From: Agrocybe praecox
Lineage: Eukaryota > Basidiomycota > Agaricomycetes > Agaricales > Agrocybaceae
Reading direction: 5' to 3'
Assembly (NCBI GenBank): GCA_964017145.1
Contig: CAXHKQ010000225.1
Coordinates: 1 to 18,598, forward strand
Length of the DNA stretch: 18,598 nt
Below the pieces are notes generated by a model, which saw only the letters and a list, made by a program, of their open reading frames with translations, was not told where the DNA came from and did not search any database. Both the position numbers and the translations under genes were made by a program. Positions 10,378 to 18,598 of this stretch are shown piece after piece (positions within the stretch are counted from its first letter, which is position 1; every line of letters begins with the position of its first letter).

Positions 10378-10530
10378 TAGGTAAATAAAGGCCACCACCA
10401 CACGTTTACTCTCGCTGCGCGGCGTTCCATTTCGCGCGTCTCATGCGTACGCAAACAATCATTATCGCTGGTATTCAATCGTTTCTATTGCCGCGCCAGC
10501 GAAAGGCCGACACCCACACAAGGGCACTCG

Positions 10531-10547
10531 CACACACACACACACAC
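10531..10547. repeat. (CA)n microsatellite
   Basis: Eight CA units. It lies about 520 bases beyond the donor side of the eIF5B exon. Confidence 0.9.
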
Positions 10548-11065
10548 CAAACACGCACACAGCAGTGATGTCACAGATTCGCCAGCTGGCTGCTGGCAGC
10601 TAACGCCACGAATGGCTTCGGTTCGGATGGCTCTTGTTCAATGGGATTCCTCGGATCGAATGGAGCGCGTTTTGCAATTATGCAAGCGAGCCAGGCACTA
10701 TAAACGGGCGGGTGATAGTTGACCGGGGTGGTTTGAAGAGAATGTGCTGAATGTGGGCCACTGCAGTTCAGCGACTCGGGGTACACGTCGTGACGCACTC
10801 ACTCAGTTCAGAATAGAGTGCCAGCAGTATACATTATATGCATAACTAGGTCACCGCAGCATTCACATCCCTCCACAAGTATATAGTGCATAGTGCATAC
10901 TCTCGCGAACTACTCCATCCACCACTCGGGCGAATGACGCAACACACACCGCATTTCATTCATGCGGCTCTGGGGTGAACATTGAGCACTCAACACACGC
11001 ACAACAGAGAATAGGATAATGTAGGTCATTCCGAGTATATAAAAACATATATTTGTTGTACGTAC

Positions 11066-11227
11066 TTTGCTGGTCAGGATGTCCGTCTCTTCGAAGTGGC
11101 GGCCGTACATTTTCGGCGACTCGCCCGGAATCGGTTCGATTTTGATGCACACCTCCTGGCCCTTGCGCGCCGTCTCCACCTGCTTGTGATTGCACTCGAT
11201 GGACGTCACGATGCCGATGTCGAGGAA
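11066..11227 (-). CDS. eIF5B: Internal exon of translation initiation factor eIF5B (C-terminal domain IV)
   Basis: This exon encodes 54 residues of eIF5B, the cytoplasmic GTPase (IF2 family) that promotes joining of the 60S subunit to the 40S initiation complex. Read on the minus strand it begins FLDIGIVTSIECNHKQVETA, continues through the family signature KIEPIPGESPKMYGRHFEET and ends DILTSK. This is the stretch of the C-terminal domain shortly before the end of the protein, recognised from memory of animal eIF5B sequences. The limits are set by splice sites: a pyrimidine-rich acceptor ending TTTCTATTCCAG lies just above 11227, and a strong donor GTACGT begins directly after the last AAA codon (plus-strand 11060-11065). 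The length is exactly 162 bases, phase 0 at both ends, with no stop or frameshift. The expected next residues (family pattern SRxSIDxxK and the final ExKKxFxI-type tail) were not found anywhere to the left. No preceding eIF5B exon was found to the right. Identification is firm; whether the whole gene is intact cannot be judged here. Confidence 0.92.
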
Positions 11228-11948
11228 CTGGAATAGAAATAATCAAATCAAATGTCCGATGATGCAACACGAATGCGAAGAATGTCAGCTGATAAAAGTG
11301 GTTTTGATTACATTTTCGCGTTCGCTATTGGCGATGATGATGACACATTCGGCCGACCATCGCAACATACTAGTGTCTATCCTGTGTGTGTGAATGTTGT
11401 GTTGTGTGCGTAATATTTGATGAATGGATCGCATTAACAGCGGACAGATGGTTTATCATTTCAAGCGGCTTAGTAACGCTCGCGCACACATGTTATAGTT
11501 CTCACACCATCGAACGAAATGTACACAGTACACACATACATAGTATTTCTAGAGCACTAGCCTATATCAGCGCGCATTTCCAGTTCGTACCATAAGTTCA
11601 TCACGCATACTAGGGGTGTACATTGAAAACTACGATTATGTTACGAAAGACATCTCTGCTGAACGCGTGGACATTATGTTCTTAAATATGGCTTGTCTTG
11701 AAGGTTTTGAGAGCAACTACAAGAGGACTAATCACAATTTGCGTAAACATGTTATCGTCTGTTTGATATCTGAGCCCAAAGATGTCGATGTACGTGGCGA
11801 AAAAAGAGCATTCGCGGGGAATACTCTGGTACTTCGTCAATATTATTTTAACATTTTAATTCACTTTGGTAGTGATAATAATGTCATTGCTCGTCATAAT
11901 ATAAACACATTTCAAACAAAACTAGCGATCAGTGGAAACCGTTCTGTA
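11228..11948. other. Non-coding, intron on the acceptor side of the eIF5B exon
   Basis: Starts with the acceptor AG and pyrimidine tract of the eIF5B exon (minus strand). The remainder is unremarkable sequence into which the hAT element inserted. An open frame at 11616-11975 has no ATG at its start and runs into the transposon end. Confidence 0.6.
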
Positions 11949-11956
11949 GTGACAAG
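11949..11956 (+). repeat. Left target-site duplication of the hAT element (GTGACAAG)
   Basis: The eight bases GTGACAAG precede the left terminal repeat and are repeated exactly at 12799-12806 after the right terminal repeat. Removing one copy plus the element would give an uninterrupted pre-insertion site. Confidence 0.92.
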
Positions 11957-12798
11957 CAGTGGCGTAGCCAGGTAGGTGTTTTCGGGTGTTTAACACCCCC
12001 CAGAGCTCGGGGAAGGGTTCCCTTGTAGTGTGAAAAATGGATAGTTCGAACTTTCGTCATCTGGGAAGTTGTTTATCAAATTGATATTAGCGATATCTGA
12101 ACCATATTCTCTCAGACCTTGAACCAATCTTTTCTATACTCAAAATTTGTATGAAACACACTGGTTACAAATGACTTAACCCTTAACCAACTAGTGCACA
12201 CGCCCACACCGACAACGAAAAAATCGATTTTTTTAAGTGCTCCAGTTCGTAAATCTCAAACTTATTCAATACAAAATAGTTATGCTTGTACCTGATAGTC
12301 AATGCTTGTACTTGATAGTGACTATATTTCATTTCGTCTAATATTAGTATGCAATTTGGACCGGTGACCGATGTGGGACCGCCTGTAAGCGGTCTAGTGC
12401 AATAAAATTTCATATAAACAGCTCAAAAATATCTCGGCACTCGGGCCGGTTCTACGATGCATTAGAAAAACAGCAAACATCATACCAATGGCTATGTTTC
12501 AACCCTGTATTAGACACGAACTACATTTTTCTCAACATTCGTATAGTATGCCTCGAAACACACAAAAAAATCTCGGCCCTTCGGGCCGATTCATGAAATT
12601 GATGCTCGAAAAATGCATTAGGGTTGATCTTTTTTGAAAGAACGATACAAATGTCAGAAACAAAGAACTTTTCGTCGAAAAATACATTCAAGAGATCATA
12701 GTAGGTTTAGGTTAATACTGGGTTTATGGTTTCCAAGGAATAATGCACTCTGAAAATCCAAAAACACCACCCAGAGCAAAAATCTGGCTACGCCACTG
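11957..12798. mobile_element. Non-autonomous hAT-superfamily transposon, 842 bp
   Basis: The ends are a perfect 15-bp terminal inverted repeat, CAGTGGCGTAGCCAG at 11957-11971 and its complement at 12784-12798. The element is bounded on both sides by the identical 8-bp target duplication GTGACAAG (11949-11956 and 12799-12806). An 8-bp duplication with a CAGTGGCG-type terminus is the hallmark of hAT elements. Just inside each end is a C/A-rich stretch related in inverted orientation (TAACACCCCCC after the left end, CACCACCC before the right). The interior has no transposase reading frame. It contains a 20-bp period doublet at 12282-12319 and two copies of a TCTCGG...CGGGCC motif about 139 bp apart. 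Intact ends and an undamaged target duplication suggest a fairly recent insertion mobilised in trans. Confidence 0.92.
12282..12592. repeat. Internal repeats within the hAT element
   Basis: ATGCTTGTACCTGATAGT (12282-12299) recurs 20 bases later with one change (12302-12319). Separately, ATCTCGGCACTCGGGCCGGT (12431-12450) has a diverged copy ATCTCGGCCCTTCGGGCCGA starting at 12570. These may be internal duplications or remnants of nested elements. Confidence 0.65.
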
Positions 12799-12806
12799 GT
12801 GACAAG
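12799..12806 (+). repeat. Right target-site duplication of the hAT element (GTGACAAG)
   Basis: This is an exact copy of the eight bases at 11949-11956, immediately following the right terminal repeat CTGGCTACGCCACTG. Confidence 0.92.
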
Positions 12807-12894
12807 CCTTTCAATTTCACGAACAAATAGTATTTTTCAATGCACACACCTAGTACAGTATCGTAGTAGCAGTATTCGAGAGTGCTCTAACCGA

Positions 12895-12913
12895 AACACA
12901 CACACACACACAC
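12895..12913. repeat. (CA)n microsatellite
   Basis: Nine CA units, about 90 bases beyond the right end of the hAT element. Confidence 0.9.
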
Positions 12914-13171
12914 TCGAAAAACGGAACACGAAAACCGACGCGAAGCAGCAGATGCAGAACAGCAGCAAATCCGTTCAGGTATCAAATAGCTCTGTGACTG
13001 TCGCGTCCGATCTCTGGGTTTGATTCTATTCGAACCCTGCAGCAGGTGTTGTGCTGTAGTCTGAACAAACACCGACACTCATACGCGCGTGTCAGGTGCG
13101 CAAAGACCATGATGGAAATAATTGAAACTAACTCAACCAGTCATGCACTTTCAATTAGTCGCATATGTCGA

Positions 13172-13187
13172 GTGTGTGTGTGTGTGT
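13172..13187. repeat. (GT)n microsatellite
   Basis: Eight GT units in a CG/CA-rich non-coding block. Confidence 0.9.
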
Positions 13188-14592
13188 TTGTAATTCTGTG
13201 GCCGTTTCGTTGTGCACAATCTCAGCCACATCCGCACGCCCAACTCAAATGCGGATGCTCCCATCATCATAAATCATTAAATCACATAATGATATATGAA
13301 TAATATTATACGCGTATGCGCACGCATGTTAACGTTATTATCAGATACAATTTTGTGCTCTCGGGACGGAATGCTACCAAACCAACCATCCAGTATGAAA
13401 AACGAGTTCCGAAAAATACACACATACACGAAATATGCAAATCAGCCGATCGTGCGCAGGGCACACCACACAGCACATTTGCTCCTCCCGATTGTGACTC
13501 GCGCGGTGTCTCACAATGGCACCGCACAAATGCGCGCCTGTATTCGGTTCGTGTGCAACGCGAGCGCTCAGCTCCGCTGCTGCTGCAAGTGATTTCGGAT
13601 TGTGTTTGCATACGTGCGCGTGCGTAACATCGCCATTCGGGGGTAGCCTCCTCAGAACACGAAGGCGCGCAATGCAAATGAGATGTTGAGCGGCCGCTGC
13701 GGCGACCAAAACACAGCACGAAAAAAATGGCAACGCCACACCACCACAACAAGAAATATAATACAATATAAAGGCGGATGCCGTTAACGTCGTCGCTGCG
13801 CGCATGCGCGCATTAGTGCAAAAATATTTGCGAACTGCGCGGCCGTGTGTTGATGGCGTGCGTGGCGGGGCGACTTGTGCCCGGTTTTCTCGACGCGTAT
13901 ACTATGTGCAGTTGCTAGCAATATGGAGTTATTAAATACCAAGCAACAGGCTTCAATTTGGTCGATTGATTCTTATTTCAATATAATTTGATCAGCCTTT
14001 TGTATCATTTGACATTTTTGTGTAATAATGTTCATCTATATAGTAGGTTGATATTTTAAAACCAATATTTTTAAAATTATCTTTTGTTTAACGGATAGAT
14101 AAACTCAAAATCAACGAATAAGACGTTTGGCTCTTTTTTCATGGTAGGAGGTAGGATGTTAGGATAATACAAATGAAAACTAGTATTGGTAACCTAGATT
14201 GATGCCAAATATTCACGGTTTATTGTTGAAATGCCAGTCATTCGCTGACTACATTGACCACACATTTGAATCTTTGCAAAGCTATTAAGAAAATATGGTT
14301 CTTCCTGATTAAAAACAAATCAGCACATTTGGAGTCCCCAGTTCTGCACAGATGAACCTCAAAGTCCAGCATGTCGCTTGGTAACTTTATATTGATATCG
14401 ACTGTATGTGTTGCAGTGCAGTGCGTATGATCGCACCAACATCCATCCGCCGCAGAGATATATGCATGTAGTATATGCACGCAGCAACACCAAACGGAAG
14501 TCGGAGGCGTGCTTGATGTGAGTGAGTGGTTGTTGGTGGTCGCGCCGTTGCGCCGTCGTAACGCGAGCACGAGCGATATCTCTTGGGCGCGG

Positions 14593-14631
14593 ACGTGTGT
14601 GTGTGTGTGTGTGAGTGCGCGCGCGCGCACG
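14593..14631. repeat. (GT)n followed by (GC)n tract with one phase break
   Basis: Alternating purine-pyrimidine sequence at 14593-14613 ((GT) repeats) continues after a single extra purine at 14614 as GTGCGCGC-type sequence at 14615-14631. It has the same (TG)n plus (CG)n architecture as the tract at 17509-17543, in the reverse orientation. Confidence 0.85.
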
Positions 14632-15262
14632 AGTGCAATTACTTTAACGACCCCAAAGCCCCCAGACTTGTTCCAATGTGCGTATGCGCGACGACGACGT
14701 CGACCGACGCAGTGCCCATGCGAATGCGTTTTATTATTTTCTTATTTTGAACGCGACTCGCGCTGGCACAACGGACGGACGTTCGAATTGACTTGCAACG
14801 GCATAACGCTTCATTGATAGTTTGGTTCGTTGGTTACTTACATTAGTTCAAATTGCAACTGATTTTGTTGGGGTGGCTGCGCACCTTTTATTGGGTGAGC
14901 TGTGAGCTGTGAGAATATGCAGCTCTCTATGCACGCGCACAGGTGTGACAAACCAACGCCGACATTCCGCTGTATGGCGCATATGGTCGCCAAAATTAAA
15001 ATGTATGTAAATTGGTTCGTTGGAGTTTGTGCTCTGCAATCACACATGTTCACAATTCGCAATCAACCTCGTCATATTATGCAGACAGCGCGCACAGCAC
15101 AGCGGGCCTCGAATGAATGTGGGTTTTGACGTCAAATATGCTGGCTGGTTGGCTGGCTCTGACTGGCACGCTTGCCACGCAACCAACGCACAACCAGCGC
15201 ATACACTTGCAACGCACACGAAACTAGTCGTCGTCGTTGGAGGCGTTGGACTAGTGTGTTTG

Positions 15263-15279
15263 AGTGTGTGTGTGTGTGT
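15263..15279. repeat. (GT)n microsatellite
   Basis: Eight GT units, slightly interrupted on the left (GTGTGTTTGA). Confidence 0.9.
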
Positions 15280-16520
15280 CTGTGCAACACGCCACACGCT
15301 TGCCTCTTCGGCGCAGTGCGCGTGCGGTGTTTGCGAAGGCGGTGCACCCATAAATGGAAAGTTGTGATGGTGGCGGTGCTGGTGGCGCTGGTCGCATAAT
15401 GGAACGTGTGTGCGTGTTAAGGCATGTCATGTGCGCGCTTGCGTCGGCGATGTGGTGCGTGCGTGCGGGCGGTTGCGCATACGAAACGAGCGCATTCAGG
15501 CGAATAGCGAGAAGATTCACTGAAAATAGCATAATTGATGCGTCGTTGGGTTTCAGCGTCCGGTGTGTGTGTCAGTGTACGTTTCGTCACTTTCGGCAGA
15601 TGAATCATAATGATACCATACCAGATATTCGAATAGTAAACGTGAGTAACGACTTTTCAATCACCGTGATACTTTATTGTATCAAAGCATTTTATTCCAA
15701 TTGATTTGGCACAAGTAGAACAGAGCTAAATTCACGACGATGGATGAGTGAAACTGGCACGGTATAAGCGCACAACATCTGACGCTGACAGACACACACT
15801 CACACAGTCGAGGTCCGCCGCCAGCACTCGAGTAGTATAATCACGACATTAATGCTATTAACTCTCTGACTGTCTGGCAGCGTGTGATGCTCATTTTCTG
15901 TACAATGTTGCTCGTAGTAGTTTAACGGCTTAAATCGAGCCGTTTCGCCTGTCTAGGCGAGTGGCACGATGCCGTCGTGTGTTCGTCAAGGTGCAGACAA
16001 CTCGAGCGATCACGTAAACACGGCGCACGGCACGGCATTTCGTACCGAGTTGGCAAGCTGTCAAAATGCTTATTGAATATGACAATGAACTAACGCCACG
16101 AGAAACGGCCGCCGTGCGTCGAGCAGACTCAGAAACTGACAACGCACACACACACGCATTCGCACATGATGGGTGATTGTCCCGATCGTGAATGGCGGCA
16201 CAATTGGCACATTCATTATTGTTTGTGGTACATGATGTAGCTCTAAGTATCCAGCGATGAACATAAACCCAAACACAGAAAATCGTGTCTACCCGACACC
16301 GAAACGATGAGCCGAATAAAGTATTGAAATGTCACGTATGTAAATCAATTTTGGACTGCACATTAGCAAACACGCTCATTGTTCGAGCTCATTGTTGGTG
16401 ACATGAACGCGTCTGTGTATGTGTAGTGTACACGCATTTGTTTGTCGCGTCTCGCGATCGATGTGTATACACATTAGACTCTATACGCGATGTTCTTGAA
16501 CTATCCGGGATGTTCAGCAT

Positions 16521-16535
16521 AAACACACACACACG
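16521..16535. repeat. (AC)n microsatellite
   Basis: Seven AC units running into CGCGC. Confidence 0.9.
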
Positions 16536-16611
16536 CGCTCGTCGATGTAAATACAGAGAGAAGAAAAAAACGTCTATGTGTACACACTCGGTGTGCACAT
16601 ACGGTTACGGC

Positions 16612-16698
16612 GACGACGACGACGACACTGCGTGTTGATTCACCTGAGTCAATATTTTGCACAGCCGTCGTGATCGCGTGGTTGTCGTCGTCGTCGTC
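16612..16698. repeat. Inverted pair of trinucleotide runs, (GAC)5 and (GTC)5
   Basis: Five GAC units (16612-16626) and five GTC units (16684-16698) face each other across 57 bases, allowing a 15-bp stem. The arrangement repeats that at 891-952. Confidence 0.8.
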
Positions 16699-16846
16699 AG
16701 GTTAGGCATGAGCTGTAACTACTTAGCATAATATCGTCCGCATGGGCGACACAAACTGAACAAATAATGTGAGGGCCAGTCGAGAACGAGAAAATAATGT
16801 TAGCCATGAGTATACACAGTCAGTATAGTACACCATGCTCACGGTC

Positions 16847-16862
16847 TCGTCGACGTCGACGA
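16847..16862. repeat. 16-bp perfect palindrome
   Basis: TCGTCGACGTCGACGA reads the same on both strands. A related 14-bp palindrome, CGACGACGTCGTCG, is at 3868-3881. Both probably derive from GAC/GTC repeat DNA. Confidence 0.8.
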
Positions 16863-17202
16863 CTCGGAATATCGGAACAAGTTATTAAAATGACATGAAA
16901 AACAACTCCCAAATGGAGAAAAATCGTGCCTCTTGTCGCGCGATCGTTCAGCCACAGATAAGCCGATGTCGTGTTTTCGTCGTCGTCGTCGTCGTTTCGG
17001 ATGGCGGTTGTATATCATATTATATTATTATATGACCCGTATTGTTGGTCCGGGAGAAATGCACTCTTCTACTACGCGTTGGCACACACACAACATTTCG
17101 TAAACGCGCGCTCGCGTGACGTGTTTACCTACGCGACTGGTGTTTATTTTCTACTTGAAATGTCGTCGCTATGTCTGGTCTGGTGAATTCTCAACAGTAC
17201 CC

Positions 17203-17219
17203 AAACACACACACACACC
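17203..17219. repeat. (AC)n microsatellite
   Basis: Eight AC units ending in CCCC. Confidence 0.9.
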
Positions 17220-17508
17220 CCAAAATGAGTGTGTGGTTGCACGACGGTATACGGTATCCACTGGCTAGATCTGCTCAGCGTGCACTCGCAGCCGCTCCTC
17301 CTTGTCATCGTTGCGAGTGCGTGCGTGCGTGTCTATTTGCTCGAAACGTAATCAACAAACGAACGAACGACGACGACGAAAAAACCAGTAGCCGTGATAG
17401 CGCTTGACACATTTACAAAATGATTAATGTGATGTAATCTCACTCTGTGCACGAGGAGCACTTCACATACGGACGAGAGCAGCGCACACGATCGAGCAAA
17501 CACACACT

Positions 17509-17543
17509 TACGCACACACACACACACACACACGCGCGCGCGT
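17509..17543. repeat. 35-bp uninterrupted alternating pyrimidine-purine tract, (CA)n joined to (CG)n
   Basis: From 17509 to 17543 every step alternates pyrimidine and purine: about nine CA units followed directly by five CG units. This is the strongest potential Z-DNA-forming tract in the window. Confidence 0.85.
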
Positions 17544-18414
17544 TTTCTTGTTACTAGAGTAGATGCTCCTTTGATCGGACACATTTCGTAAAACACCCGT
17601 TAAGGTGATATTTTCCAACCGATTTTCAAAAACTGAACCAATTTTAGTGAGTCTATTTACCTCCCCACATTTCGTCAAATAAAGTTGTTATGTATGAACT
17701 AACGGAACACTACTAGGTAAGTAAAACCTAAGGCATTTTTTTACGTCGTTTCTAAATGTGTGCCCCTCAATCGAACACTTTATCCGAGATCCAGTGTAAC
17801 ACCATCATCATCATCCACATCCATTTACCCCATGAAGGAGTGTTGGGTGGCTGTATATGAATATACGAAGCTTTTACAGGTCATTTTACTGTTGATAGGC
17901 ACCAGTATATCAACAGGTACCAGGGTTAACACCATATTCGACATTTAATTTTGGTAACTATACATTTTATATCATTCTCCAAGTTTGTACAACATCGTTT
18001 TAAGGTAACAATTAATCTTCGGAAGATATCATGGTTTTCTGCGATACACAAATTAATCAGTCGAATTCAGACCTCAATGCACAAATGTATTTCGAATGTA
18101 TAAATTGTCCGATTTAGGGGCGCAATCACATCGATAATATTAACCCATGTTCCAAAGGGCATACAAATCTGACCATTCCTTCTCTAGTTTCTGGTGATTT
18201 TAAATTTTAAAACGTATCGAGAGTCCGATTGAGGAGGCTTCTACTCTACTACGCAGACCGGCATAACGAGCGTTGAATCGAAGATAATTGGGTGTGCGCT
18301 GCCGCGACTGGAGCACGCAAACGCGCTTTCGTGTAGTCAACCCAGCACGCTCGCCGTGCCGTTTAACGCGCAGCCGCGCAGCGGTCCACAATCGCCCGGC
18401 TCCTCGCCTCTCGC

Positions 18415-18598
18415 ATGCATGCGTTCTCCACTAATTATCTTTGGTACATGCGCGCGCGGCAGACCCGGGCCGAGACCGGACCGGTCACCAGCACCGCATC
18501 AGCACCATCACGGCGGGCAATCATTTGCCGTTTCCGGTCGCCGAAGAAAATTTTACCATCATCACATCGGCGGCGGCCGCCGCAGCCGCACAGAGCTG
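18415..18598 (+). CDS. Possible N-terminal coding exon of an unidentified gene, cut by the window end
   Basis: A plus-strand frame is open from 18367 (just after a TAA at 18364) to the end of the window, with ATGs at 18415 and 18448. From the second ATG the product begins MRAADPGRDRTGHQH, then ISTITAGNHLPFPVAEENFT and a run of seven alanines followed by QS. The mixture of ordinary residues with a short alanine run resembles the disordered N-terminus of a regulatory protein more than microsatellite-derived noise. However, the region is GC-rich, other frames are also partly open, and neither ATG has a strong start context. An AG at 18492-18493 could instead be a splice acceptor for an internal exon. 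I do not recognise the protein. If real, it points in the opposite direction to the eIF5B exon and may lie within an eIF5B intron. Confidence 0.3.
   Translation, partial: MHAFSTNYLWYMRARQTRAETGPVTSTASAPSRRAIICRFRSPKKILPSSHRRRPPQPHRA

Larger units (their letters stand above)
9767..11059. other. Non-coding, flank or intron on the donor side of the eIF5B exon
   Basis: AT-rich to about 10090, then CG/CA-rich. The following eIF5B exon was looked for on the minus strand and not found. A TATAAA at 10699-10704 and an initiator-like CTCAGTTC near 10803 are too far apart to act together and are not called. Confidence 0.55.
12807..18414. other. Non-coding, CG/CA-rich with AT-rich islands
   Basis: AT-rich islands lie at about 13920-14400 and 17580-18220; the rest is rich in (CA)n, CG and GAC/GTC repeats. 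No further eIF5B exon was recognised on the minus strand. Consensus-like splice donors occur singly (GTGAGT at 15642, GTAAGT at 17715 on plus, and the complement of GTAAGT near 14837 on minus) without a recognisable coding exon attached. Confidence 0.5.

Noticed and set aside
10571..10798. Minus-strand frame considered as the eIF5B terminal exon
   Set aside because: It contains none of the expected C-terminal eIF5B residues and lacks a suitable acceptor.
11616..11975. 119-codon frame next to the hAT element
   Set aside because: It opens with GTG rather than ATG and its last residues are the transposon terminus; no domain recognised.
13015..13045. Minus-strand GGGTTCGAAT resembling a tRNA B box
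   Set aside because: The flanking bases do not form a T-arm or an acceptor stem and no A box is placed upstream.
13760..13775. TATAAA-like sequences (13768, 10699, 6018) as promoters
   Set aside because: No initiator at the expected 25-30 bp spacing and no associated reading frame.
15354..15704. Plus-strand frame starting MESCDGGG with a possible donor GTGAGT at 15642
   Set aside because: The ATG context is fair and a donor exists, but Gly-run and CVCQC composition comes from GGT/TGTG repeats and no domain is visible. A transcript would be needed.
17889..17916. CTGTTGATA...TATCAACAG 9-bp hairpin
   Set aside because: Short stems of this size are expected by chance in an AT-rich stretch; no U-tract or other RNA feature accompanies it.

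Overview
The window looks like nuclear DNA from an arthropod, most likely an insect with large introns. The main evidence is one certain spliced protein-coding exon (translation initiation factor eIF5B, minus strand, 11066-11227) standing alone in about 18 kb of non-coding sequence. That sequence is dense in (CA)n, (GAC)n and CG-rich simple repeats, is not CpG-depleted, and carries short non-autonomous DNA transposons. I cannot place it below the level of insect/arthropod. No bacterial-type operon, rRNA, tRNA, CRISPR array or virus was seen.

Layout: 1-1582 is CG/CA-rich non-coding DNA with a (GAC)n/(GTC)n inverted pair at 891-952. 1583-2941 is an AT-rich block that may be one decayed hAT-like insertion in a CA-rich tract, with a small foldback MITE (2474-2651) nested in it. 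2942-3837 is CG/CA-rich and holds an intriguing plus-strand stretch: a signal-peptide-like reading frame ending at a consensus phase-1 splice donor, but out of frame with its only nearby ATGs. 3838-9312 has no supported gene. A 454-bp pogo/Tigger-like MITE lies at 9313-9766. The eIF5B exon follows at 11066-11227. An 842-bp non-autonomous hAT element with perfect 8-bp target duplications is at 11957-12798. From there to about 18.4 kb there is only simple-repeat-rich and AT-rich DNA. The last 184 bases may be the N-terminal coding part of another plus-strand gene that continues beyond the window.

The genes do not form a visible pathway. If the eIF5B exon belongs to an intact gene, its neighbouring exons are outside the window. 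Nearly everything here is then intron of that gene (over 11 kb downstream and over 7 kb upstream of the exon), and the two plus-strand candidates would be nested inside it in antisense orientation. The clearest structure is a mosaic: AT-rich islands, several of which contain the transposons, alternate with CG-rich blocks that contain nearly all the microsatellites. I did not find a convincing new biological system. The items most worth a second look are the off-frame signal-peptide exon, the isolated eIF5B exon and the well-bounded transposons.
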